The notes under the pieces: model-generated
Seen by the model: only the letters and a program-made list of their open reading frames with translations
The model's database searches: none
What the model was told of the DNA's origin: nothing
Shown: in pieces, positions 25,373-33,208 of the stretch
How the letters are laid out: the number at the start of each line of letters is the position of its first letter
How positions within the stretch are numbered: the first letter of the stretch is position 1
DNA from: Herbiconiux sp. VKM Ac-1786
Lineage (GTDB): Bacteria; Actinomycetota; Actinomycetes; Actinomycetales; Microbacteriaceae
Assembly (NCBI RefSeq): GCF_015350805.1
Contig: NZ_JADKSG010000002.1
Span: 1,178,001-1,242,000 of the forward strand
DNA: 64,000 bases
Direction of reading: 5' to 3'
Made by a program: the position numbers and the translations under genes

Positions 25373-26896
25373 TTACGCCTCGGTGTCGGCGTCGACCCAG
25401 TCGAGGGTCTTCGTGACGGCCTTCTTCCAGTTGCGCAGCTGGCGCTCGCGCTCGGCGTCGTCCATCTTGGGCTCCCAGCGGGAGTCCTCCTGCCAGTTGG
25501 CGCGGAGCTCGTCGAGGTTCGCCCAGAAGCCCACCGCGAGGCCCGCGGCGTACGCGGCACCGAGCGCGGTGGTCTCCGCGACGACCGGGCGGATGACCGG
25601 CACGCCGAGGATGTCGGCCTGGAACTGCATCAGCGTGTTGTTCGCGATCATGCCGCCGTCGACCTTCAGCTCCGTCAGGTCCACGCCCGAGTCGGCGTTC
25701 ACCGCGTCGAGCACCTCGCGCGTCTGGAAGGCCGTGGCCTCCAGTGCCGCGCGGGCGATGTGGCCCTTGTTGACGTAGCGGGTGAGGCCCACGAGGGCAC
25801 CACGCGCATCCGACCGCCAGTACGGCGCGAACAGGCCCGAGAAGGCGGGCACGAAGTAGGCACCGCCGTTGTCCTCGACCGTGTTCGCCAGGGTCTCGAC
25901 CTCGGGAGCCGAGGAGATGATGCCCAGGTTGTCGCGCAGCCACTGGATCAGCGAACCGGTGACCGCGATCGAGCCCTCGAGCGCGTAGTGCGCCGGTTGG
26001 TCGCCCAGCTTGTAGCCGAGGGTGGTGAGCAGCCCGTTCTTTGAATGCACGATCTCGGTGTCGGTGTTGAAGATCAGGAAGTTGCCCGTGCCGTAGGTGT
26101 TCTTCGACTCGCCGGCGTCGAACGCCGCCTGGCCGAAGGTCGCGGCCTGCTGGTCGCCCAGGATGCCGGCGATCGGCACCTCGCGCAGCAGGTTCGACGA
26201 CTCGACGGTGCCGTAGACCTCGGAGGACGACTTGATCTCGGGGAGCATCGACTTCGGCACGCCGAACGCCTCGAGGATGTCGTCGCGCCACTCGAGCGTC
26301 TCGAGGTCCATGAACAGGGTGCGCGAGGCGTTGGTCACGTCGGTGACGTGCACGCCGCCCTCGGTGCCGCCGGTGAGGTTCCAGAGCACCCAGGTGTCGG
26401 TCGTACCGAACATCAGGTCGCCGGCCTCGGCCTTCTCGCGGGCGCCGTCGACGTTCTCGAGGATCCAGACGATCTTCGTGCCCGAGAAGTAGGTCGCGAG
26501 CGGCAGGCCCACGATCGACTTGAAGCGCTCGGTGCCCTCGTCGCCCGCGAGGCGGTCGACGATCGACTGGGTGCGGGTGTCCTGCCAGACGATGGCGTTG
26601 TAGACGGGCTTGCCGGTGTTCTTGTCCCACACCACCGCGGTCTCGCGCTGGTTGGTGATGCCCACGGCGGCGATGTCGTGGCGGGTCAGGTCGGCCTTGG
26701 AGAGCGCCTGGCCAATGACCTCGCGGACGTTCGCCCAGATCTCCATCGGGTCGTGCTCGACCCAGCCGGCCTTCGGGAAGATCTGCTCGTGCTCCTTCTG
26801 ACCGGTGGACACGATGGTGCCCTTGTGGTCGAAGATGATGGCGCGCGAGCTGGTCGTGCCCTGGTCGATGGCCAGGACGTACTTCTCTTCAGACAT
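25373..26896 (-). CDS. glpK: Glycerol kinase
   Basis: Glycerol kinase phosphorylates glycerol to sn-glycerol 3-phosphate. The 507-residue FGGY-family enzyme begins with the phosphate-loop segment [20 protein letters not shown]. It has [36 protein letters not shown] and the ATP-site [20 protein letters not shown]. Length is standard. It is the third gene of the glpD-glpF-glpK operon, transcribed leftwards from the promoter near 29.55 kb. The start is ATG with AGGAGTTAAGAC upstream. Confidence 0.97.
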   Translation of the reverse strand: MSEEKYVLAIDQGTTSSRAIIFDHKGTIVSTGQKEHEQIFPKAGWVEHDPMEIWANVREVIGQALSKADLTRHDIAAVGITNQRETAVVWDKNTGKPVYNAIVWQDTRTQSIVDRLAGDEGTERFKSIVGLPLATYFSGTKIVWILENVDGAREKAEAGDLMFGTTDTWVLWNLTGGTEGGVHVTDVTNASRTLFMDLETLEWRDDILEAFGVPKSMLPEIKSSSEVYGTVESSNLLREVPIAGILGDQQAATFGQAAFDAGESKNTYGTGNFLIFNTDTEIVHSKNGLLTTLGYKLGDQPAHYALEGSIAVTGSLIQWLRDNLGIISSAPEVETLANTVEDNGGAYFVPAFSGLFAPYWRSDARGALVGLTRYVNKGHIARAALEATAFQTREVLDAVNADSGVDLTELKVDGGMIANNTLMQFQADILGVPVIRPVVAETTALGAAYAAGLAVGFWANLDELRANWQEDSRWEPKMDDAERERQLRNWKKAVTKTLDWVDADTEA

Positions 26897-26946
26897 GTCT
26901 TAACTCCTTTGTCGTTACTGAATTGCGAAGCGGATGCGCGGGGCGC

Positions 26947-27717
26947 TCAGGTGAGGATCGGCAGCAGCGGGATGGCCAGGAGACCGGCCAGCACGCCACC
27001 GATGATCGGGCCCACCACGGGCACCCAGGAGTACGACCAGTCGGACGAGCCCTTGCCCTTGATCGGCAGGAAGGCGTGCGCGAGGCGCGGGCCGAGGTCA
27101 CGGGCCGGGTTGATGGCGTAGCCGGTCGGGCCACCGAGCGAGGCGCCGATCGCGATCACGAGCAGCGCGACAGGCAGGGCACCGAGGGCCGCGAGGCCGC
27201 CCTCGCCCTGGCGTCCGCCGCCGAAGCCGATCACGACGAACACGAGCACGAAGGTGCCGATGATCTCGGTGACGAGGTTCCAGCCGTAGGAGCGGATGGC
27301 CGGGCCGGTCGAGAACACGCCGAGCTTGTTGGCCGCGTCGGGCTCCTCGTCGAAGTGCTGCTTGTACGCCAGCCAGACGAACACGGCGCCGATGATGGCA
27401 CCGATCAGCTGGGCGCCGATGTACGCGATCACCGAGAGGGCGTTGACGTCGACCGGGGTGGCCGCCGAGCCGAAGGTCTTCGCGCCGTTGGCGAGAAGAC
27501 CCAGGGTGACCGCCGGGTTCAGGTGCGCGCCCGAGGCGTACGACACGATCACACCGGCGAAGACCGCGAGGCCCCAGCCGATGTTGACCATGAGGGTTCC
27601 GCCGTTGAAGCCCTTGGTGCGCACGAGCGCCACGTTGGCGACCACACCGCAGCCTAGGAGCACCAGGAGGGCTGTGCCCACCAGCTCCGATACGAAGTCG
27701 ATACCGAGATTGTCCAC
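26947..27717 (-). CDS. glpF: Glycerol facilitator / aquaglyceroporin
   Basis: This 256-residue MIP-family channel has six membrane segments and two half-helix motifs: HLNPAVTLG near residue 75 and INPARDLGPRLAHAF near residue 195. The Asp after the second NPAR is typical of glycerol-conducting members. It admits glycerol for GlpK. The GTG start (VDNLGIDF) was chosen since AAAGG lies 5 bases upstream; a longer frame reaching 27753 lacks a ribosome site. It lies about 40 bases from glpD and 50 from glpK. Confidence 0.95.
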   Translation of the reverse strand: MDNLGIDFVSELVGTALLVLLGCGVVANVALVRTKGFNGGTLMVNIGWGLAVFAGVIVSYASGAHLNPAVTLGLLANGAKTFGSAATPVDVNALSVIAYIGAQLIGAIIGAVFVWLAYKQHFDEEPDAANKLGVFSTGPAIRSYGWNLVTEIIGTFVLVFVVIGFGGGRQGEGGLAALGALPVALLVIAIGASLGGPTGYAINPARDLGPRLAHAFLPIKGKGSSDWSYSWVPVVGPIIGGVLAGLLAIPLLPILT

Positions 27718-27758
27718 GTTGACCTTTCTTCTCTCAGGTGGCGCCTGCGCCACCCGAC

Positions 27759-29501
27759 TCAGTTGACGGCTGCTGCCGCCGTGTTCGCCGCTTCCAGCAC
27801 GATGCCGTGGAAGAAGCGGAGGTTCTCGACCGCGAGGCGGCGCTCGTCGGCGAGGGTCTCGTCCGACCAGCCCTTCGAGCGCTGCGCCAGGGTGCTCAGT
27901 TCATCGAACACCTCCTGGGTGAGCCCGCCCACGAACGCGATGATGCTGCGGCGCAGCACCAGGTCGCTGAGGTGCACGGTGTGCTCGCCCATCAGGAAGT
28001 CGATCTCGCCGGTGCTGTACCCGGGCAGGGTCTGAAGCGGCGCATCCGTCGCCTCGGTGGCGTTCAGCGCGGCGATGTGGTCGATGACCTTCGCGGCGTT
28101 GCTGCCGTAGCGGGCGAGCAGGGTGCGGGTGCGCTCCTGGCCGAGGTCGGCGCCGTGCGCCTTGATCCAGGATGCGGTGGCCGCCGGCGTGGTCGGGAAG
28201 CCCGCACCGCCGCCGATCGCGAGGTCGGTGGTGCTGACCTTCCGGGTGCGGCCGAGCAGCGCCAGTGTGTCGTTGGTCAGGTGCTCGGCCAGAGCGCGGA
28301 AGGTGGTCCACTTGCCGCCGACCAGGCTGAGCTGCTTGGTCGTCGTGGAGGAGCCGAACGCGGTCTGCTCGATGCGGTAGTCGCGAGACACGAAGCCGGG
28401 GGCGGTGTCGCCGTGGCCGGGCAGCGGGCGGATGCCCGAGTAGCGGTAGACGATCTGCGGCCGGTCGACCTCGATGGTCGGGAAGACGTGCTTGACGAGC
28501 TGGAAGAAGTAGTCGACCTCGTCCTCGGTGCAGACGCTGGGCTCGTTGATGTCGGCCTCGAGGTCGGTGGTGCCGACGAGCACGCGGCCGTTCAGCGGGT
28601 AGATCAGCACGATGCGGCCGTCGTTGTTCTCGAAGAACACCTCGCCGCCGGCGCAGGCCTCGTAGAGCTCCGTGTTGTCGAGCACGATGTGCGAGCCCTT
28701 GGTGCCGCCCATCCACGTCGTCGACTCGCCGAGGGCGGCGTTGGTCAGGTCGGTCCAGGGGCCGGAGGTGTTGACGACCACGTCGGCCGCGACCTCGAAG
28801 GTCTCGCCGCTGACGAGGTCGCGGAGCACCACGGCGTCGCCGTGGGAGCCGATGGCCTCGAGGTAGTTGGCGGTGCGGGCGTGGGGACCGGTGGCCAGAG
28901 CATCCTGAACCAGGTCGAGCGCGAGCCGCTCGGGGTTCTCGACCGCGGCGTCGTAGTAGGTCGCCGTGTACTTCACGTCACCGCGGAGCTTCGGCAGCTT
29001 GGCGAGCGACTTCTTGCGGCCCACGAACTTGTGGCGCGGCACGTTGCCGCCGTCGCGCGAGAAGGAGTCGTAGCCGAGCAGGCCGACCTTGATCAGCAGC
29101 GCGCCGCGCTCCTTGGCCTTGCCCTGCTTGTGGGTGAGGAAGCGCAGCGGCGCGCTCAGGATGCCCGAGAAGGTCGAGAAGATCGGGATGGTCGTGGGCA
29201 GCGGCTTCACGTAGTGGGGAGCCAGGCGCAGGAGGCGGTTGCGCTCCTGCACGCTCTCGCGCACCAGGCGGAACTCGCCGTTCTCGAGGTAGCGCACGCC
29301 ACCGTGGATCATGTGGCTGGACGCGGCCGAGGCGCCCGAGGCGTAGTCGCCGCGCTCGACGAGCACGACGTCGACGCCCTGGAGCGCGAGGTCGCGGAAC
29401 GTGCCGATGCCGTTGATGCCTCCACCGACGATCAGCACCTGGGTCTTGGGGTTGCTGCGGATGGCTTCGACGCTGCTGCGGACATCGTTGGTGCTGGTCA
29501 C
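27759..29501 (-). CDS. glpD: Aerobic glycerol-3-phosphate dehydrogenase
   Basis: This FAD-dependent membrane-associated enzyme oxidises glycerol 3-phosphate to dihydroxyacetone phosphate, passing electrons to quinone. The 580-residue protein has the FAD-binding VLIVGGGINGIGTFRDLALQ near residue 22 and the family motif SHMIHGGVRYLENGEFRLVR. It also has IVLIYPLNGRVLVGTTDLEA and, near residue 340, YRYSGIRPLPGHGD. It is the first gene of the glp operon; a good promoter and two operator-like palindromes lie in the divergent gap shared with a SorC-type regulator. Confidence 0.97.
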   Translation of the reverse strand: MTSTNDVRSSVEAIRSNPKTQVLIVGGGINGIGTFRDLALQGVDVVLVERGDYASGASAASSHMIHGGVRYLENGEFRLVRESVQERNRLLRLAPHYVKPLPTTIPIFSTFSGILSAPLRFLTHKQGKAKERGALLIKVGLLGYDSFSRDGGNVPRHKFVGRKKSLAKLPKLRGDVKYTATYYDAAVENPERLALDLVQDALATGPHARTANYLEAIGSHGDAVVLRDLVSGETFEVAADVVVNTSGPWTDLTNAALGESTTWMGGTKGSHIVLDNTELYEACAGGEVFFENNDGRIVLIYPLNGRVLVGTTDLEADINEPSVCTEDEVDYFFQLVKHVFPTIEVDRPQIVYRYSGIRPLPGHGDTAPGFVSRDYRIEQTAFGSSTTTKQLSLVGGKWTTFRALAEHLTNDTLALLGRTRKVSTTDLAIGGGAGFPTTPAATASWIKAHGADLGQERTRTLLARYGSNAAKVIDHIAALNATEATDAPLQTLPGYSTGEIDFLMGEHTVHLSDLVLRRSIIAFVGGLTQEVFDELSTLAQRSKGWSDETLADERRLAVENLRFFHGIVLEAANTAAAAVN

Positions 29502-29535
29502 TGTTCACTCGCCTTCGTGCTGGGTTGACTGTCCA

Positions 29536-29564
29536 GTTCTACGACCGTTTTCACATATGATCAA
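29536..29564 (-). promoter_or_regulatory. glpDFK promoter
   Basis: On the minus strand TTGATC (29559-29564) and TAGAAC (29536-29541) are separated by exactly 17 bases, a good vegetative promoter pointing at glpD. A CATATG core lies in the spacer adjacent to the -35 box and overlaps it, so a bound regulator would block RNA polymerase. Confidence 0.6.
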
Positions 29565-29584
29565 GCTCGTTGCACATATGTGCA
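29551..29584. promoter_or_regulatory. Paired palindromic operators of the SorC-type regulator
   Basis: TGCACATATGTGCA (29571-29584) is a perfect 14-base palindrome. A second site, TCACATATGA (29551-29560), shares the CACATATG core. The CATATG centres are 21 bases apart, two helical turns, as expected for cooperative binding by a dimer of dimers. The sites lie between divergent glpD and the regulator gene, and the pattern is not seen elsewhere in the window. Confidence 0.65.
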
Positions 29585-29605
29585 GACGAAAGGATGCGAG
29601 GACGC

Positions 29606-30568
29606 ATGGCCGACACCGCTGGCGCCGAGAAGGAGCGCGACGCGCTCCGCGCCGCCCATCTCTACTACCTGCAGGATCTGACGATGGAGGCCATCGCCAC
29701 CGAGCTGCACACCTCACGATCATCCGTCTCCCGGCTGCTCGGATACGCGCGCGACACGGGGCTCGTCGAGATCCAGGTGAAGTCGCCGCTGGATCGCCTG
29801 TCGAGTCTGCAGGAGCGCATCCGGGCCCGCCACGGGGTCACGGCGCACGTCGTGCCCGTTCCCGACTCCACCGCCGAGGTCGATCGCCTCGAGCGCGTGG
29901 CGATGAGCGCTGCACGGATTCTCGGGCCCTTCTTCGACTCGAACATGACCATGGGCATCGCCTGGGGCTCGACGCTGTCGGCCGTCTCGCGGCACCTGCA
30001 GGAGAAGGTCACGCACAACTCGCAGATCGTGCAGCTGAACGGCGCCTCGAACGCGCGCACCACGGGCATCGGCTACGCCAGCGAGATCATGAGCCGCTTC
30101 GGCACCGCCTTCGGGGCGTACGTGCAGCAGTTCCCGGTGCCGGCGTTCTTCGACGACCCGCGCACGAAGGAGGTGCTCTGGCGCGAGCGGAGCATCCGCC
30201 GGGTGCTCGAGATCCAGAAGCACATGGACATCGCGCTGTTCGGCCTCGGCTCGGCCTACGCCGACGTGCCCTCGCACGTCTACGTCGGGGGCTACCTCGA
30301 CGACGACGACTTCCAGCAGCTCGGCCGCTCGCAGGTCGTCGGCGACGTGGCGACGGTGTTCTACCGCGCCGACGGCTCGAGCGAGGACATCCCGATGAAC
30401 GCCCGCTCGTCGGGGCCGTCGCTGGAGTGGCTGCGCAAGGTGTCGCGACGGGTCTGCGTGGTGTCGGGGCGCTCGAAGCTGCCGGCCCTCCGCGGGGCGC
30501 TGGCGGCCGGGGTGATGACCGATCTGATCATCGACGAGACGACGGCGCACTCGCTGCTGGAGGACTGA
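29606..30568 (+). CDS. SorC/DeoR-type sugar-binding transcriptional regulator of glycerol genes
   Basis: This 320-residue regulator has an N-terminal helix-turn-helix (HLYYLQDLTMEAIATELHTS then RSSVSRLLGYARDTGLVEI). A SorC-type sugar-phosphate-binding domain follows (MTMGIAWGSTLSAVSRHLQE, IALFGLGSAYADVPSHVYVG, VSGRSKLPALRGALAAGVMT). The divergent arrangement with glpD-glpF-glpK and the palindromes in between make it the likely glycerol-operon regulator, probably sensing a phosphorylated triose or glycerol compound. Many other actinobacteria use an IclR-type GylR instead. GAGGA precedes the chosen ATG; an in-frame ATG 36 bases upstream overlaps the operator. Its 3' end overlaps convergent cofC by 41 bases. 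Confidence 0.9.
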   Translation: MADTAGAEKERDALRAAHLYYLQDLTMEAIATELHTSRSSVSRLLGYARDTGLVEIQVKSPLDRLSSLQERIRARHGVTAHVVPVPDSTAEVDRLERVAMSAARILGPFFDSNMTMGIAWGSTLSAVSRHLQEKVTHNSQIVQLNGASNARTTGIGYASEIMSRFGTAFGAYVQQFPVPAFFDDPRTKEVLWRERSIRRVLEIQKHMDIALFGLGSAYADVPSHVYVGGYLDDDDFQQLGRSQVVGDVATVFYRADGSSEDIPMNARSSGPSLEWLRKVSRRVCVVSGRSKLPALRGALAAGVMTDLIIDETTAHSLLED

Positions 30569-31202
30569 GCGTCTCCAGCACCAGGGCCGTCGCGGGGCCG
30601 ACGCCCCGGCGCCAGGCCTCCTGCAGCTCGGCCTCGGTGTCGACGTCGTGGCGCAGGGTCGAGTCGGGGCCGAGGGTCAGGGCGACGTGACCGGCGGCGC
30701 GGTGGCGCTCGGCCGAGTCGGCGCCGAAGCGGGGCACGAGGGCGGTGGCGGTGCCGGCCGGGCTTCCGGTCGCGGTGATGAGCGTGGTGCCCGAGCCCTG
30801 GGCGTCGGCGACGAAGGCGAGCGGATGCGCGTGCGCGGCGTCGAGCGCCTCGTCGACGTCGTCCGCCACCAGCGTGGGCAGGTCGCCGAGCATCGCGGCG
30901 GTCGGCCCGCCGCCCGCGGCGGCGATGCCGCTGGCCACGGCCGCGTTCAAGCCCCGACCCGGATCGGCGAGCACCTCGACACCGGGGCCCGTCTCGCGGA
31001 GGCGGGCGGCGACCGACGACCCGGCATCCGTCACCACGATCACCCTGCCCACCGTGCGGGCGGCGCGGAGGGCGGCCACGGCGTCGAGGGTGAACGCTTC
31101 GGCCAGCCGCAGGCGCTCCTCGGCGGAGCGCTCGGGCATCAGGCGGCTCTTGCCCTCGGCGGTCCCCTTGACGGGGACGACGACGGTCCACTGTTCGGTC
31201 AT
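30528..31202 (-). CDS. cofC: 2-phospholactate / phosphoenolpyruvate guanylyltransferase (CofC, FbiD)
   Basis: CofC/FbiD makes the GDP-activated donor used by CofD; actinobacterial FbiD enzymes use phosphoenolpyruvate. The 224-residue nucleotidyltransferase has TVVVPVKGTAEGKSRLMP at the N-terminus (the Lys/Ser/Arg nucleotide loop), VIVVTDAG, and GRGLNAAVASGIA. The metal-binding AAMLGDLPTLVADDVDEAL and AQGSGTTLITA are also present. It is monocistronic, with a GATAAT hexamer 8 bases before the ATG. Its last 41 bases overlap the convergent SorC-type gene, so the two messages share an antisense end. Confidence 0.93.
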   Translation of the reverse strand: MTEQWTVVVPVKGTAEGKSRLMPERSAEERLRLAEAFTLDAVAALRAARTVGRVIVVTDAGSSVAARLRETGPGVEVLADPGRGLNAAVASGIAAAGGGPTAAMLGDLPTLVADDVDEALDAAHAHPLAFVADAQGSGTTLITATGSPAGTATALVPRFGADSAERHRAAGHVALTLGPDSTLRHDVDTEAELQEAWRRGVGPATALVLETLSPPAASAPSSRR

Positions 31203-31210
31203 TGCTGTCG

Positions 31211-31216
31211 ATTATC
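31211..31216 (-). promoter_or_regulatory. -10 hexamer of cofC
   Basis: GATAAT on the minus strand lies 8 bases before the cofC ATG, predicting a very short or absent 5' leader. Confidence 0.45.
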
Positions 31217-31277
31217 CCGCAGTTCGAAAAGACAGAACGATCGGTACCTTTCCGGGAATGCCCCGGGTGGGTCGAGG

Positions 31278-31289
31278 GTTGTATACAAC
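31278..31289. promoter_or_regulatory. Perfect 12-base palindrome GTTGTATACAAC abutting a start codon
   Basis: GTTGTATACAAC ends on the base before the GTG of the hexapeptide-repeat protein gene. The form T-T-G-T-A-T-A-C-A-A is typical of operators for GntR (FadR/VanR-like) regulators. It could be an operator blocking initiation or translation of the gene. No GntR regulator of this type is adjacent. Confidence 0.45.
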
Positions 31290-31754
31290 GTGAGCAGAAC
31301 GTTTCTTGAGATCGAGGGCGAGCGCGGAGTCGTGTCGCGGTATCGCCGCCACCCCAACGGAAAGGGTTACGTCGCAGTCGGAGCGGAGGTCGACCCGTCG
31401 GCCTACGTCGACCCCACGAGCTATGTCGAGGCCGGCGCCAAGGTCGGGCCGAAGGCCTGGATCGGATCCGGCAGCTGGATCGAGCACGACGCGATCCTCG
31501 GCGCCGGAGTGTTCGTCGGCGCGAACGTGCACGTCGGACACTCGGCCGTGATCGGCCGGTCGTCCAAGATCGGCAGCCACTCCCGGATCGGCGAGAAGGC
31601 GGCCATCTCGGACGCCACGCTGATCGAGAACGACACCACGATCGCGCCCGGTGCCGTGCTGCGGCGCGGGGCGGGTTCCGGCTCCGGCTCGTCCGGCTCC
31701 GGCTCGTCCGGTTCCGGTGCCTCGGGCTCGTCGGACTACGTGCGGGCGGCGTGA
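31290..31754 (+). CDS. Left-handed beta-helix (hexapeptide repeat) protein
   Basis: This 154-residue protein consists of hexapeptide repeats: VGAEVDPSAYVDPTSYVEAG, AKVGPKAWIGSGSWIEHDAI, LGAGVFVGANVHVGHSAVIG and so on. They form a left-handed beta-helix as in acyltransferases and gamma-carbonic anhydrases. No clear catalytic His pair for metal binding is seen beyond the single NVHVGHSAV. The last 25 residues are a Gly/Ser repeat (SGSGSSGSGSSGSGASG), a flexible tail. The GTG start directly follows a palindrome; the open frame extends far upstream but without a good start. Function is unknown. Confidence 0.75.
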   Translation: MSRTFLEIEGERGVVSRYRRHPNGKGYVAVGAEVDPSAYVDPTSYVEAGAKVGPKAWIGSGSWIEHDAILGAGVFVGANVHVGHSAVIGRSSKIGSHSRIGEKAAISDATLIENDTTIAPGAVLRRGAGSGSGSSGSGSSGSGASGSSDYVRAA

Positions 31755-31783
31755 GCCGATCGTCTCCCGCCGGCGGCTCGCGA

Positions 31784-31789
31784 TAGGGT
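31784..31789 (+). promoter_or_regulatory. -10 hexamer of the DUF6412 gene
   Basis: TAGGGT ends seven bases before the ATG, consistent with leaderless transcription of the small membrane protein gene and perhaps the following yidC paralogue. Confidence 0.45.
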
Positions 31790-31796
31790 CGTAGCC

Positions 31797-32147
31797 ATGA
31801 CGGCCGACCGCACGCGCGCAGCAGTGCGCGCCCTGCTGCGCGTCGCCGCCGTCGCCTCCGGGCTCGGCCTCGTCTGGTTCGTCAGCTCGAGCGGCGCCCT
31901 CGACCCCGGTGCGGTGACGGCCCTCGCCCTCGCGGCGACGGCCCTCGCCGCGGGGTCGGTGGCCGCCGGGTCGGTCGGATCGGTGCTGCGGGCACTGGGG
32001 GCCGTGCTCGCGCGGTTCGTGCGCGCATCCGCCCGCCCGCGCCCCGCCGACGACGTCGACCTGCCGGTCGTCGTGGTGCAGAGCCGCCCCGACGCACCCG
32101 GACGCCCCCGCACGCGCGCACCCGGCCGCCTCCTCGCGGCCGCGTAG
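31797..32147 (+). CDS. Small membrane protein, DUF6412-like
   Basis: This 116-residue protein has two hydrophobic segments (residues 12-34, LLRVAAVASGLGLVWFV, and 38-70, AVTALALAATALAAGSVAA) followed by an Arg/Pro-rich cytoplasmic tail. It resembles the short membrane proteins (DUF6412) encoded directly before a YidC/Oxa1 paralogue in many actinobacteria, and here too the next gene is a yidC paralogue. Function is unknown; a role with the insertase is inferred from context. Confidence 0.7.
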   Translation: MTADRTRAAVRALLRVAAVASGLGLVWFVSSSGALDPGAVTALALAATALAAGSVAAGSVGSVLRALGAVLARFVRASARPRPADDVDLPVVVVQSRPDAPGRPRTRAPGRLLAAA

Positions 32148-32265
32148 CGCAGCACCCCGCCCCTGACGGGCGGCCCGCCCCTCATCGGGCACCCCGCCCT
32201 GCCCGGGCGGGAGCGCGCTCCTTCGCGGCCATACGGTCCCCTATCCGTATCCCGCAAGGAGTCCC

Positions 32266-33168
32266 GTGAACATCTATGCCTTCGGCCCCGTCGCGGCCGC
32301 GCTCGACGCCGCCTCGACGGTGCTGCAGTTCCTCTCGTCCGTCCTCCAGCCGCTCGCCGGCGGAGCCTCGGCCGCCCTCGCGGTGGTCGCCCTCACCGTG
32401 CTCGTGCGGCTCGTGCTGATCCCCGTCGGCGTCTCGCAGGCCCGCGCCCAGCGCATGCGCACCCGCCTCGCCCCGCGCCTCGCCGAGTTGCAGCGCCGGC
32501 ACCGCCGCGACCCGCAGCGGCTGCAGCGCGAGACGATGGCGCTCTACGCCGCCGAGAACGCCTCGCCGCTCGCCGGCTGCCTGCCCCTGCTGCTGCAGGC
32601 GCCCGTGCTCTCGCTGGTCTACGGACTGTTCATCCTGCCGACGATCAACGGGCACCCCAACGTGCTGCTCACAGAGTGGCTGCTCGGGGCGCCGCTCGGC
32701 ACCTCCTTCGCGGCGGCGGTCGGCGCGGTCGTCTCGGGGCATCCGCTGCAGGCGTCGGCGGGGCTCGCGGTGCTGCCCGGGTCTCCGGATGCCCTGCCCG
32801 CACTCGTGGTCACCGGGGTCGTGCTGGTGCTGCTCGCCGCGGTGGCCCTCGTGTCGCGCCGGGTGACGCTGGCGCTCGCGCCGACGCCGGAGGCCGCGGC
32901 GGCACCGGGGTCGCGGGGGTCGTCGGCCCCGCAGTCGTCGATGTCGCAGCCGCGGGGCGCGCGGTCGGCCGGGGCGCTGCCGCCGGCGGCGCCGGACCTG
33001 CCGGCGGCGCTCGCGCCGGGCGGCTCGCTGCAGCGCGCGCTCTCGTGGCTTCCGCTGATGACCGTCGTGATCGCCGCCTTCGTGCCGCTCGCCGCGGCGC
33101 TCTACCTCCTCGTCACCACTACCTGGACGGTCGCCGAACGCGCGCTCCTGCACCGCCTCATCCGCTGA
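32266..33168 (+). CDS. yidC: YidC/Oxa1-family membrane insertase (paralogue)
   Basis: This 300-residue insertase has the Oxa1 core: LVRLVLIPVGVSQARAQRMR with the positively charged groove, RLAELQRRHRRDPQRLQRET, and CLPLLLQAPVLSLVYGLFIL. Around residues 205-250 it has a long Ala/Pro/Ser-rich cytoplasmic loop instead of a folded domain, and a final membrane segment at the C-terminus. It is shorter than the main actinobacterial YidC, and it is not next to rnpA/rpmH, so it is probably a second copy. It starts with GTG, with AAGGAG about 8 bases upstream. Confidence 0.85.
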   Translation: MNIYAFGPVAAALDAASTVLQFLSSVLQPLAGGASAALAVVALTVLVRLVLIPVGVSQARAQRMRTRLAPRLAELQRRHRRDPQRLQRETMALYAAENASPLAGCLPLLLQAPVLSLVYGLFILPTINGHPNVLLTEWLLGAPLGTSFAAAVGAVVSGHPLQASAGLAVLPGSPDALPALVVTGVVLVLLAAVALVSRRVTLALAPTPEAAAAPGSRGSSAPQSSMSQPRGARSAGALPPAAPDLPAALAPGGSLQRALSWLPLMTVVIAAFVPLAAALYLLVTTTWTVAERALLHRLIR

Positions 33169-33208
33169 CTAGCGAAATAGAGCTCACCGCAGCACGGTCT
33201 TCCCGCGG

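Noticed and set aside
32147-32265. GC-rich hairpins before the yidC paralogue as a riboswitch
   Set aside because: Short GGGCGG/CCGCCC pairings occur by chance in such DNA and no conserved riboswitch core was recognised.
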